From an uncultured Clostridia bacterium (GTDB taxonomy: Bacteria > Bacillota > Clostridia > Oscillospirales > Ruminococcaceae): a DNA stretch of 43,649 nt. The notes below the pieces were generated by a model. It was not told the origin of the DNA. It ran no database searches and worked only from the letters and a program-made list of their open reading frames with translations. This document shows, piece by piece, positions 8,034 to 15,471 of this stretch; positions within the stretch are counted from its first letter, which is position 1; every line of letters begins with the position of its first letter. A program made the translations under genes and the position numbers. The stretch lies in the NCBI GenBank assembly GCA_947632025.1, contig CANRNN010000015.1, positions 1 to 43,649 of the forward strand, written 5' to 3'.

Positions 8034-8603
8034 TTGGATAATGTTTTCTTTGAAATTAAAAGCAGGCTGTCTATGCCGGAGGTCGCAAAGTTCTACGGAT
8101 TGGAAGTGAACAGGTCGGGTATGGCTTGCTGTCCGTTTCACGATGACAAAAATCCGAGCCTTAAAATTTACGACGATCACTTTTACTGTTTCGGTTGCGC
8201 GACTACGGGCGACTGTACGGGATTTGTGGCGAAGTTGTTCGGGTTGCGGCAGATTGACGCGACACGGAAAATCAGCGAGGATTTTGGGTTAGGGTTGTTT
8301 GACAGGAATTTCGCCGCTCCTATTAAAATAGCTCCCAATCCAAAATACGAAATGCAGAAGTGGCTTAGTGAGGCAAGGCTAACCATTAAGGAGTATTTGA
8401 CCGAACTTTACAAATGGGACAGAGAATATGCCCCACGAAATCCGTCGGAGCAGCTTCACCCGCTGTTTGTCGAGAGCCTGCAAAGAATTGACTACATTGA
8501 GTATCTGCAAGATATTCTCACGCGCGGTTCGGAGGAGGATAAGCGCGATTTGTACGAGAACAGAAAGTCCGTAGTTAGAGAACGGAGGTATAATTATAGC
8601 TAA
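8034..8603 (+). CDS. CHC2 zinc-finger protein, DNA-primase-like
   Basis: The first 60 residues hold a CHC2 zinc finger with ligands C33, H36, C52 and C55 in CCPFHDDKNPSLKIYDD...YCFGC, the DNA-binding module of DnaG primases. The rest (to 189 residues) lacks the TOPRIM catalytic domain, so it is a short primase-related protein of the kind carried by mobilizable elements. I chose TTG 8034 because GGGGGAGG lies just before it. An ATG at 7974 would translate a leader that is also present, non-coding, before a different gene at 38720. It may aid replication of transferred single-stranded DNA (inference). Confidence 0.75.
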   Translation: MDNVFFEIKSRLSMPEVAKFYGLEVNRSGMACCPFHDDKNPSLKIYDDHFYCFGCATTGDCTGFVAKLFGLRQIDATRKISEDFGLGLFDRNFAAPIKIAPNPKYEMQKWLSEARLTIKEYLTELYKWDREYAPRNPSEQLHPLFVESLQRIDYIEYLQDILTRGSEEDKRDLYENRKSVVRERRYNYS

Positions 8604-8604
8604 A

Positions 8605-8754
8605 ATGAAAAAAGCGCCCGCCGAGAAATCGGACAAGCGGGCAGAGATAATTTTGGTTCGTCATTTCGGCGACAAGGACTTCATTCAACTTTACGCGGAG
8701 TATGTTACCGCTAAGATTTTGGATAGAGCAGAGGAAGAACGGAAGTCCGCATAA
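8605..8754 (+). CDS. Small conserved mobile-element protein (49 residues)
   Basis: The ATG lies one base after the CHC2 gene stop, and a GGAGG is 16 bases upstream. The core RAEIILVRHFGDKDFIQLY and the tail RAEEERKSA are repeated in a 53-residue homologue at 23681-23842, also next to an oriT-like module, so it is a real conserved gene. It is charged, lacks membrane segments and is followed at once by the recombinase promoter. I cannot assign a function. A recombination directionality factor or small regulator would fit the position. Confidence 0.7.
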   Translation: MKKAPAEKSDKRAEIILVRHFGDKDFIQLYAEYVTAKILDRAEEERKSA

Positions 8755-8770
8755 AAATTTGCAAGGGTGC

Positions 8771-8799
8771 TTGACTTCCTTATTGTAATATGGTATAAT
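8771..8799 (+). promoter_or_regulatory. Promoter of the serine recombinase
   Basis: TTGACT (8771-8776), a 17-base spacer and TATAAT (8794-8799) lie 44 bases before the recombinase ATG. The bases leading into it (AAAATTTGCAAGGGTGCT) recur after the homologous small gene at 23842, where the promoter is broken at the edge of the shared segment. Confidence 0.8.
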
Positions 8800-9161
8800 C
8801 AAAAAGGAAGCTGATGTACTCTTGCTCAGAAAGGAAACGATTATGAGCTATATAGAGCACAAGCGTTTTCCCGCGAAGCGGGATAATGCGTATTCAGCAG
8901 CGTGTTATTGCAGACTTTCCCGTGACGACGAAAACGATGGTACAAGCGTTTCGATTGAAACGCAGAGGAAGGTTCTTGAGGACTATTGCCGCTCCAACTT
9001 TTACGAGGTATACAACTTCTATTGCGACGACGGTTACACGGGAACTAACTTCGACCGCCCTGCTTTCAAGCAGATGATGTCCGACGCGAGCGACGGCGCA
9101 GTCAATATGATTGTGGTTAAAGACCTCTCGCGATTTGGACGAAACTACATTGAAGTGGGTG

Positions 9162-9345
9162 GTTGGCAGTTTAAAATTTACAGTGTAAAGTGTACAGTAG
9201 TTGGAATCCGCCTAACGGCGGATTTTTATTAGATTGTAACAAAAAAGTAGAAGTTGCCGATAAAATTCAATACAATCAAAAAACGTTGGCAAAGCGAACG
9301 CACCTTATACTGTTCACCGTAAACTGTAAATTGTAAACTGCCAAC
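9162..9345. mobile_element. MITE-like element in the serine recombinase gene
   Basis: The 36-base ends 9162-9197 and 9310-9345 are inverted repeats with 31 of 36 matches, beginning GTTGGCAGTTTA. The interior (about 110 bases) carries a hairpin AATCCGCC/GGCGGATT (9204-9223) and no gene. The recombinase segment between the two sides is missing, so no target duplication can be read. Confidence 0.7.
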
Positions 9346-9520
9346 AGGATATGCACGAGCCGCTGATTTCCGAGCAGCTTTGGGAGGACGCGCACCTCCG
9401 CTTGAATACTCGAAAGAGGGAAAGCAAGTCGGGATTTGTAAACATTTTCGCGGGATTGTTGAAATGCGATAAGTGCGGGTATGCGTTGGGAATAGCCAAT
9501 GCAAGCGGCATATCAATTAC

Positions 9521-9542
9521 TATTCACTGTAAACTGCCGACA
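9521..9542. repeat. Solo end of the same MITE family
   Basis: TATTCACTGTAAACTGCCGAC resembles the right end of the 9162-9345 element (GTAAATTGTAAACTGCCAAC). It marks the second break in the recombinase gene, where coding sequence jumps from the zinc-ribbon region to the C-terminal part. Confidence 0.5.
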
Positions 9543-9911
9543 GGCGAACTTTCAAAAAAGTATGATATGCTTTACAACGACCGCCTTGACGGGTTGATTT
9601 CCGACAAGAAATTCAAGGAGATGTCCGCGCGGTGCGAGAGCGAGCAGGAGGAATTAAGTGAACGGCTCGAACAGCTTGAAGAGAAGCTCAGAGCAGGGAA
9701 CGAGAAGGCGTTCGATTTGGAAAGATTCGTTGACTTGATAAGCGAATATGAACGAATTGAAACGCTTGACAAAGAACTGTTAAATCTCCTGATTGACAAG
9801 ATAGTTGTGAGTGATAGGGTCAAAGAGGGTAAGTCTTTCACTCAGACTATCACAGTGTATTACCGCTTCGTGGGTTGTATGTGAGCGAAGTTTCGCTACC
9901 CAACGCACGCG

Positions 9912-9942
9912 GTCACTGGTTCAAGTCCAGTCGGGGGAGCCA
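9912..9942 (+). repeat. Direct repeat (att site), copy of the tRNA-Asn 3' end
   Basis: This 31-base perfect copy of tRNA positions 47-77 includes CCA. No acceptor or anticodon half precedes it, so it is not a second tRNA. It is read as attR of the island. Confidence 0.85.
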
Positions 9943-9950
9943 AATTGGAC

Positions 9951-9983
9951 AAATCCGAAACACGATGGTGCTTCGGATTTTTT
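9951..9983 (+). terminator. Orphan terminator, probably native to tRNA-Asn
   Basis: AAATCCGAA (9951-9959) pairs with TTCGGATTT (9972-9980), then T residues follow. It lies 8 bases after the att copy, the spacing expected for a tRNA terminator. It therefore looks like the original tRNA-Asn terminator displaced by the island. Confidence 0.7.
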
Positions 9984-9987
9984 CGTT

Positions 9988-10020
9988 TTCTACCCCGGCA
10001 AACTTTCTACCCCGGCAAAC
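9988..10020. repeat. Tandem 16-base repeat
   Basis: TTCTACCCCGGCAAAC occurs at 9988-10003 and again at 10005-10020, one base apart. It lies between the orphan terminator and the next gene. No function is apparent. Confidence 0.8.
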
Positions 10021-10081
10021 CTGTGTTTGGGTTGGTCGTTTACCTTTAAAATATCCCAAAGTCTGCGGACGGTTTTATAAA

Positions 10082-10116
10082 ATAAGAGGTCAGAACTCAA
10101 AATTCCGACCTCTTAT
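10082..10116 (-). terminator. Terminator of the AKR-flavodoxin-DUF4405 operon
   Basis: ATAAGAGGTC (10082-10091) pairs with GACCTCTTAT (10107-10116), giving a hairpin that overlaps the stop codon of the last gene. On the minus strand it is followed by TTTTAT. Confidence 0.7.
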
Positions 10117-10771
10117 ATTTCAAAATCCCGGCAAGATAATGCCCCGCGCAGACAAACGCCCCCATAACCGCAAGATAGTCCAGGAGATACAAGATCAGCG
10201 GCTCGTCGAGGTCAAAGAAAACGAAGTGGATCTGTAAAAACATATACCCCGCGAAATTCCGCTTGATGAATGCATAAACCCCGTAAGCGGCGACAAGCCA
10301 CCCGACAATACGCGTTGTCCATTTGCGTACCGCGGATTTTTTCTTGAAAAGGCGTTCTGCCATGTTCAGAATATTGCCCCAGTGCAGCCCAAGATGCAGC
10401 GACAAAACCGCAAATCCCCAGTACGCGCAAAGCAGATGCGCAGTTCGCGCAACTGCCTGCAAAGGTCGATTCCCAAGGAACATGAAAACCGTGCGCGAGA
10501 GCAAAATTCCGCTTATCATCGAACCGAGCATTGCAAGCGTCACACATACTACAACTGTCGTTTGCGCTATGCGATACGGCGTGTACTTGCCCTTAAACAG
10601 CGCCTTGCTCCACCTTACATTCAAAATATGGTGAAGAACGAACAGCGCGAAAATCCCCACTCCAAGCCATTCGTGCGCTGCCTCGCCGACTAAGCTGTAC
10701 GCCATTAGCGGCAGCAAAACGGCGGTCATGCCTATGTCAACGGAAATTCTAAGTATCAGTTTCGGCTTCAT
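10097..10771 (-). CDS. DUF4405 membrane protein, cytochrome b-like
   Basis: This 224-residue protein has at least four hydrophobic segments. His-rich membrane segments HEWLGVGIFALFVLHHIL and TAHLLCAYWGFAVLSLHLGL resemble the bis-histidine heme pockets of cytochrome b561 and DUF4405 proteins. It therefore probably passes electrons across or along the membrane. It is the last gene of a five-gene operon and overlaps the flavodoxin gene by 4 bases (ATGA). The tight pairing suggests that flavodoxin, or a reductase of the operon, is its electron partner. Heme binding is inferred from residues only. Confidence 0.7.
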   Translation of the reverse strand: MKPKLILRISVDIGMTAVLLPLMAYSLVGEAAHEWLGVGIFALFVLHHILNVRWSKALFKGKYTPYRIAQTTVVVCVTLAMLGSMISGILLSRTVFMFLGNRPLQAVARTAHLLCAYWGFAVLSLHLGLHWGNILNMAERLFKKKSAVRKWTTRIVGWLVAAYGVYAFIKRNFAGYMFLQIHFVFFDLDEPLILYLLDYLAVMGAFVCAGHYLAGILKYKRSEF

Positions 10772-11262
10772 AATAAGGCTTTGACCCTATCTATCCACTC
10801 GTCAATTTCTGCCTGCGAAGTTTTCAAGGTGTCGCCGCCCGTCGAATCAAACTGCACCTGCATTTCGCAAACAGATTTCGCGCCCTTGCAAGCTTTTTGA
10901 ATATCCTTGATAACATGACCTGCCCAGCCGCCGTTTGTCGCGAACGGAATGACCGTCTTTCCCGACCAGTCCCGACCGCTGAGGAATGTCAGCATAGCAG
11001 GAGCCATGGTGTACCACCAAGTCGGAGTGCCAACCGCGACAATTTCATATTCGGAAATATCAACAGCGGGCTTTATTTCCGGCATAAAGCCGCAGTTCAC
11101 CTCGCGTTTTCCCTGCGCCACAACCTCGTCATAGCTGCCGACGTAAGAATTTACGGTTTCAATGCGTTTAATATCCGCGCCAGTAGCTTTCCCGAGCTGT
11201 TCAGCGATCATCTTCGTGTTTCCGTTTGACCACGAATAATATACGATAAGAATTTTCTTCAT
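10768..11262 (-). CDS. Flavodoxin (cytoplasmic)
   Basis: This 164-residue flavodoxin starts with the FMN phosphate loop YYSWSNGNTKMIAEQL and carries the flavin-stacking aromatic segment GTPTWWYTMAPAML. It lacks a signal peptide, so it acts in the cytosol as a one- or two-electron carrier, probably in the group that includes NAD(P)H-quinone and flavodoxin-like reductases. A good GGAGGAAC lies before the ATG. It lies 19 bases from the upstream lipoprotein esterase gene and overlaps the DUF4405 gene. A secreted paralogue lies at 16218-16994. Confidence 0.88.
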   Translation of the reverse strand: MKKILIVYYSWSNGNTKMIAEQLGKATGADIKRIETVNSYVGSYDEVVAQGKREVNCGFMPEIKPAVDISEYEIVAVGTPTWWYTMAPAMLTFLSGRDWSGKTVIPFATNGGWAGHVIKDIQKACKGAKSVCEMQVQFDSTGGDTLKTSQAEIDEWIDRVKALL

Positions 11263-11281
11263 CAGTTCCTCCGTTCAGCCG

Positions 11282-12349
11282 TCAGTCAAAAAACACCGGC
11301 AGCGCATTATACAGATACTCCTGCACCGCGTCAAAATCGTGATACCCTCCGTCTTTCTGGTAGAACATATAGTGTTCGGGCGTGAAAACGTCGGGTCTTT
11401 CAAGCATTTCTTCCGCCTGCATAAGAGTCTGACTTTTAACGGTATCCTCCGTTCCGACCGCGTGATAAATAAAATATCCTCGCTCGTCAAGGTCGTTTTC
11501 CTTTACAAGCTGCTCGATAAAATCGACGTTCTTTTCCGTCTGAAAATCGCCGTAAGTGCCGTAGTACCAACAAGATCCGCTCATCGGCAGGAAGTATTTT
11601 ATATAGTCGTAATCGTAGCAAAACTCCAGCCACGTCGTGACCGAGCCGAGCGAAAATCCGCCGAAAACTCGGTGATCGCGCGAGGCTTTCAAATCCTCCG
11701 CGCTTGTGGAATTTGCATAAGTGTGAAATTTCCCCTCAACAGTCGGCATAAGATTTTCCTCAAAATCACGGTGAAACTCGCGGAATTCGGCAATAGAGCT
11801 GCTGAAATCCCTGTCGCTGTTTGCGTTGTAAAAACTCGCCGAAACGATTATGACGGGCGGGATATCGCCGTTCGCGATAAGGTTGTCGAACATATTTTTC
11901 GTCGGCGTGTACTCAAAGTATTCCCCCGCGTGACCGCCCCAGCCGTGCATTAAATAGATAATGTCATAGCGCGTTTCGCTGTTTTCGTCGTAACCGAATG
12001 GCAGGTAGACATACGCCGTTTTGGTTATCGGCGTACTGCCGCGCAGATAGTCGCGGGAGTTGTATTGAAGTTCAACGACCTCGCCTTGTTTATCGGCAGT
12101 TTGCTTGTATTTTTCGGGAACGGCTGTTGTAAATCCCGTTTGAGAGATCGCGGCAACGGGTGAAGATGTAGTTTCCGAACTGCTGTCAGCCGTTGACGAA
12201 GAAGTAACGTCAGCCACAGTACTCTCTGAAATTGTCGAACTTTCCGATTTCCCTGCGCTTTCAGTTGAACTTTCCCTCGCATTGTTCCGACACCCCGCAA
12301 GCGATAACGCCATAATTCCCGACAACAACATAATAAGAACCTTCTTCAT
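11282..12349 (-). CDS. Lipoprotein esterase (alpha/beta hydrolase, esterase D/CE1-like)
   Basis: The 355 residues begin with a lipoprotein signal ending LSLAGC and a Ser/Thr-rich linker (about 22-65). The hydrolase domain follows: oxyanion region YLMHGWGGHAG, nucleophile elbow GGFSLGS, and a likely catalytic His near the end (GGYHDFDAV). This is the plan of secreted feruloyl or acetyl-xylan esterases, but the substrate is unknown. It is third in the operon, 9 bases after the alcohol dehydrogenase gene. Three other operon genes in this block have the same lipobox plus Ser-rich linker, so the proteins are probably displayed together outside the membrane. Confidence 0.82.
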   Translation of the reverse strand: MKKVLIMLLSGIMALSLAGCRNNARESSTESAGKSESSTISESTVADVTSSSTADSSSETTSSPVAAISQTGFTTAVPEKYKQTADKQGEVVELQYNSRDYLRGSTPITKTAYVYLPFGYDENSETRYDIIYLMHGWGGHAGEYFEYTPTKNMFDNLIANGDIPPVIIVSASFYNANSDRDFSSSIAEFREFHRDFEENLMPTVEGKFHTYANSTSAEDLKASRDHRVFGGFSLGSVTTWLEFCYDYDYIKYFLPMSGSCWYYGTYGDFQTEKNVDFIEQLVKENDLDERGYFIYHAVGTEDTVKSQTLMQAEEMLERPDVFTPEHYMFYQKDGGYHDFDAVQEYLYNALPVFFD

Positions 12350-12358
12350 TTTGAAACC

Positions 12359-13516
12359 TCAACTACATTCGTTCAAAACTTCAAGTAATTCTTCTCTCGT
12401 GAATTTCTTACAGCAACCGCCTGTCAGGACCGTGCTGTCCGCAATCGCCTTGAAATCAGCATTTGAAATGCCCATTTCGGAGAAACTTGTCGGCAGCCCG
12501 ACTTCCTTGATGAAATCGGCAAGCGCGTCTATAAATTCCCCGGCAAGTTGCCCCTCGCTCTTGCCGTCAGCTGAAATTCCCCAAACATTCACCGCAAGCC
12601 GCGTGAACTGCGCCGCCGCTTCGGGGAGCATATGCCGATACAGCACGGGGTGAATAACGGCAAGCCCCTCGCCGTGGCTGCAGTTCGTGTACGCGCCAAG
12701 CTGATGTTCGAGCATATGCGCCTGAAAGTCCGTGATTTTGCCTATCTTCAGCATTCCGTTTTCAGCCATTGCCGCCGCCCAGACCAGTTCGCTCCGCGCG
12801 TTGATGTCGTTGGGATCTTTCAAAGTCGCACGCAGATTTCGGATAATGTTCCTCTGACAAGCCTCGTTGATCTCGTCCGAAAGATTAGTTGTCCGCGGAC
12901 TGCCCATATAGGTCTCCATGCAGTGCGAAAGCGCGTCGAACGCCCCCGACACGACCTGTCTCATCGGCATCGTCATAGTGTACGCGGGATCCAATATCGC
13001 AAACCTGTAAAATGCTCCCCATAGCGCGCCTTTTATCTTCTTTCCCTCGTGAGTAATAACCGCGCCGTTATTCATTTCAGCACCCGTGCCGAATGCCGTC
13101 ACTACCGCGCCCATAGGTATAAACTCGCTCGGAAAACCGTGCTTATCGTTTTCAAACTCCCACAGATCGTCGGAAAGTTTTGCCTGCGCAGAAATTACTT
13201 TGCAGCAGTCGATAACGCTCCCGCCGCCGACCGCAAGAATGAAGTCGATACCGTTTTCGCGGGCAAGCCTCGCCCCCTCCCGAACCTTAGCGTAAGTCGG
13301 GTTAGACATTATCCCCGAAAATTCAACAACGTTCTTTCCCGCGTTTTTCAGTATGCTCATCAGCTCGTCATACACGCCGTTTTTCTTTATCGACCCGCCG
13401 CCGTAAGCCAGCATAACGTTTTTGCCGACTTTCGCGAGTTCGGCAGGCAAGTTGCTTTCCGCCGCTTTTTCGCCGAAGTAAACTTTTGTGGGATAACTGT
13501 ATGTGAAAGTGTTCAT
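12359..13516 (-). CDS. Iron-containing (BdhA-like) alcohol dehydrogenase
   Basis: This 385-residue group III alcohol dehydrogenase has the NAD(P)-binding segment AYGGGSIKKNGVYDEL, the GGGSVID motif, and metal-ligand segments around FDALSHCMETY and HMLEHQLGAYTNCSHGEG. It would reduce aldehydes to alcohols. ATG 13516 is one base after the stop of the aldo/keto reductase gene and preceded by GGGAG. A frame extending to 13561 would overlap that gene without a better site. The pairing with aldo/keto reductases suggests carbonyl detoxification. Confidence 0.9.
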   Translation of the reverse strand: MNTFTYSYPTKVYFGEKAAESNLPAELAKVGKNVMLAYGGGSIKKNGVYDELMSILKNAGKNVVEFSGIMSNPTYAKVREGARLARENGIDFILAVGGGSVIDCCKVISAQAKLSDDLWEFENDKHGFPSEFIPMGAVVTAFGTGAEMNNGAVITHEGKKIKGALWGAFYRFAILDPAYTMTMPMRQVVSGAFDALSHCMETYMGSPRTTNLSDEINEACQRNIIRNLRATLKDPNDINARSELVWAAAMAENGMLKIGKITDFQAHMLEHQLGAYTNCSHGEGLAVIHPVLYRHMLPEAAAQFTRLAVNVWGISADGKSEGQLAGEFIDALADFIKEVGLPTSFSEMGISNADFKAIADSTVLTGGCCKKFTREELLEVLNECS

Positions 13517-13517
13517 T

Positions 13518-14363
13518 TTATTTAAATCTCCCGTGTAATGCCCGTACAAAATTCGGGTCAAAGTGGTCTACAATCTCACTATGTCCGATGTCCATTTTTG
13601 AAATTGCCGCCATGTCTTCGTCCGACAGCGTAAAGTTCCAGATGTCGATATTCTGCTCCATGCGCTCACGGTGAACGGACTTCGGAATTACGACAACTCC
13701 GCGCTGAACGTTCCACCTTAGTACCACCTGCGCCGCGGATTTTCCGTACTTCGCGCCTATTTCGGTCAATACGGGATTTGCAAAAATGCCGTGCTTGCCC
13801 TCCGCAAACGGTCCCCATGCTTCGGGCGTTACCTCGTATTCGCGCATCAGTTTAAGCGCGTTTTCCTGTTGAAAAAACGGGTGAAGTTCGACCTGATTGA
13901 CAGCGGGTATAACTTCGACAGTTTCACAGAAATCCGCTAAAACGTGCGGATAGAAATTGCAAACGCCGATTGCGCGGATACGCCCCTCCTTATACAACTC
14001 CTCCAACGCCCGCCATGCGCCGTAATAGTCGCCCATAGGCTGATGAATAAGGTACAAGTCAAGGTATTCAAGACTTAACTTTTTCAGCGAAGTTTCAAAC
14101 GCCTGCTTTGCCTTATCGTAACTTGCGTCAGACACCCAAAGCTTTGTCGTGATAAACAAGTCCTCGCGCCGCGCACCGCTTTTCCTAATTGCCGCGCCGA
14201 CAGCTTCCTCGTTCGCGTAAGCCGCCGCCGTATCAATGAGTCTGTAACCCGTGCTGATCGCGTCCAGAACCGCCTGTTCGCACTGCGCAGGGTCGGGGAC
14301 TTGAAACACCCCGAAGCCCTCCATAGGCATTTTCACGCCGTTGTTAAGTGTTTTGTACTCCAT
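13518..14363 (-). CDS. Aldo/keto reductase (2,5-diketogluconate reductase-like)
   Basis: The 281-residue TIM-barrel reductase carries the conserved D-Y-K-H tetrad region (LIDTAAAYANEEAVG, FITTKLWVSD, YLIHQP) and the NADPH-binding tail VIPKSVHRERM. It reduces aldehydes or ketones with NADPH. It is the first gene of a five-gene operon with AAGGAGG before the ATG. The operon promoter lies at 14395-14423 and a LysR-type palindrome at 14441-14463. The N terminus MEYKTLNNGVKMP is typical of the family. Confidence 0.92.
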   Translation of the reverse strand: MEYKTLNNGVKMPMEGFGVFQVPDPAQCEQAVLDAISTGYRLIDTAAAYANEEAVGAAIRKSGARREDLFITTKLWVSDASYDKAKQAFETSLKKLSLEYLDLYLIHQPMGDYYGAWRALEELYKEGRIRAIGVCNFYPHVLADFCETVEVIPAVNQVELHPFFQQENALKLMREYEVTPEAWGPFAEGKHGIFANPVLTEIGAKYGKSAAQVVLRWNVQRGVVVIPKSVHRERMEQNIDIWNFTLSDEDMAAISKMDIGHSEIVDHFDPNFVRALHGRFK

Positions 14364-14394
14364 AGTAAGTTCCTCCTTAATAGTTGTTATCTTT

Positions 14395-14463
14395 ATTATA
14401 ACCCCAATTTTGCGTAAAGAGAAGTCTCAATTAGTTTATCAGTTAAAACAAAAAGTTTGAACC
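14395..14463 (-). promoter_or_regulatory. Promoter and LysR-type operator, operon A
   Basis: On the minus strand: -10 TATAAT (14395-14400), 17-base spacer and -35 TTCTCT (14418-14423), preceded by the shared tract and the degenerate palindrome AGTTAAAAC-N5-GTTTGAACC (14441-14463). The same order and spacing occur before 18029 and 22827. The poor -35 suggests activator dependence. Confidence 0.65.
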
Positions 14464-14467
14464 GAAA

Positions 14468-15454
14468 TCAACGGAGTATTTTCGCTCCCCCGAACACCTC
14501 TGACATCTCCATGTGATTGAGAGCGCAGTCGATACGCGCAAGTTCTTCGGGAGTCAGTTCAATATCCGCCGCGCCCGCGTTTTCTAAAAGCCGTTCGGAC
14601 TTTCTTGTTCCGGGAATAGCAACAAGATTTTTGTGCTTGCACAGCATCCACGCAAGGGAAATCTGCGCGGGAGTCGCGTGCTTTTCATCTGCAACTTTCT
14701 GCAAAAGCGCAAGCAGCTCCCCGTTTTTTGCAATTCCGTCAGCTGAAAACTGCGGCATTCTGCTGCGGTAATCGTCGCTTGCAAATTTGGCGTTTTGGTC
14801 GTATTTCGCCGACAACAGCCCGTTTGCAAGCGGGGAGAAAGCCACATAACCTACGTTCAACTCGTCGAGCGCAGAAAACAGCTTTTCATGCCACCGCGCC
14901 ATCATCGAATAGCGGTTCTGAACCGCCGCAACGGGGCAGACTGCGTGCGCGCGGCGCAGATATTCCTCCGATGTTTCGGAAATTCCCCAAAAGCGGATTT
15001 TGCCCTCTTTGATAAGCGAAGCCATCGTTTCCGCAACCGTTTCGGGTTCAACTTTCGGGTCAATTCTGTGCTGATAGTAAAGGTCGATATAGTCCGTCCC
15101 AAGCCGTTTCAGACTGCCCTCCACGGATTTTCGGATAGTTTCGGGGCGGGAATCGGTCAGCAACCCGTCGGGCGCGTGCCGAACGCCGAATTTTGTGGCG
15201 ATAACCACTTTCTCGCGATATGGTTTCAGTGCCGCGCCAACAAGTTCCTCGTTATAAGCGATACTGCCGTCTGACAGCTTGCCCGTGTAACACTCCGCCG
15301 TGTCGAACATCGTGTAACCCAACTCCACCGCCTCGTGCAGCAACCGCGTCATTTCCTTTGTGTCGGACGGCGCGCCGAATGCGTGCGTCATGCCCATACA
15401 CCCCAAACTTACAGCCGATACGGTGAGTTCTTTTCCCAATGTTCGGTATTTCAT
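14468..15454 (-). CDS. Aldo/keto reductase (YajO/Tas-like family)
   Basis: This 328-residue reductase has the family start MKYRTLGKELTVSAVSLGCM, the active-site region MFDTAECYTG, catalytic KFG and H in YYQHRID, and the cofactor motif IPGTRKSERL. ATG 15454 is chosen for GGGAG about 10 bases upstream. The frame extends to 15490 without a site. It is the last gene of operon B (esterase, lipoprotein flavodoxin, hydrolase, reductase), 17 bases after the hydrolase gene. Its stop lies 5 bases from the next operon's operator. Confidence 0.9.
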   Translation of the reverse strand: MKYRTLGKELTVSAVSLGCMGMTHAFGAPSDTKEMTRLLHEAVELGYTMFDTAECYTGKLSDGSIAYNEELVGAALKPYREKVVIATKFGVRHAPDGLLTDSRPETIRKSVEGSLKRLGTDYIDLYYQHRIDPKVEPETVAETMASLIKEGKIRFWGISETSEEYLRRAHAVCPVAAVQNRYSMMARWHEKLFSALDELNVGYVAFSPLANGLLSAKYDQNAKFASDDYRSRMPQFSADGIAKNGELLALLQKVADEKHATPAQISLAWMLCKHKNLVAIPGTRKSERLLENAGAADIELTPEELARIDCALNHMEMSEVFGGAKILR

Positions 15455-15471
15455 ATAATCATCTCCCAAAA

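Larger units (their letters stand above)
8843..9884 (+). pseudogene. Large serine recombinase (TnpX-like), broken by deletions and a MITE
   Basis: ATG 8843 has an AGAAAGGAAA ribosome site. The N-terminal catalytic domain is clear, with YSAACYCRLSRDDEND (nucleophilic Ser) and VKDLSRFGRNYIEVG. The frame then enters a 184-bp inverted-repeat element (9162-9345) and stops at 9232. After it the frame resumes as HEPLISEQLWEDAHLRL and KCDKCGYALGIANASG, the recombinase and zinc-ribbon regions. It breaks again at 9521 with a fragment of the same repeat, then continues into the C-terminal coiled coil. A large part of the recombinase domain is missing, so the protein is inactive. It lies directly before the right att repeat. 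Confidence 0.85.
78..9942. mobile_element. Integrated mobilizable island at tRNA-Asn
   Basis: The element is bounded by the 31-bp tRNA-derived repeats. It carries restriction-modification cargo, a relaxase remnant, mobC, an oriT-like region, a CHC2 zinc-finger protein and a serine recombinase remnant beside the right repeat. A terminator that fits tRNA-Asn lies just outside the right repeat, as expected if the island separated the tRNA from its native downstream DNA. Serine recombinases of this type seldom target tRNA genes, so the integrase that made the repeats may have been lost or supplied in trans. Confidence 0.7.

Noticed and set aside
9811-10237. Plus-strand frames running across the right att repeat
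   Set aside because: They span the att copy, a terminator and a tandem repeat, and have no initiation signals.
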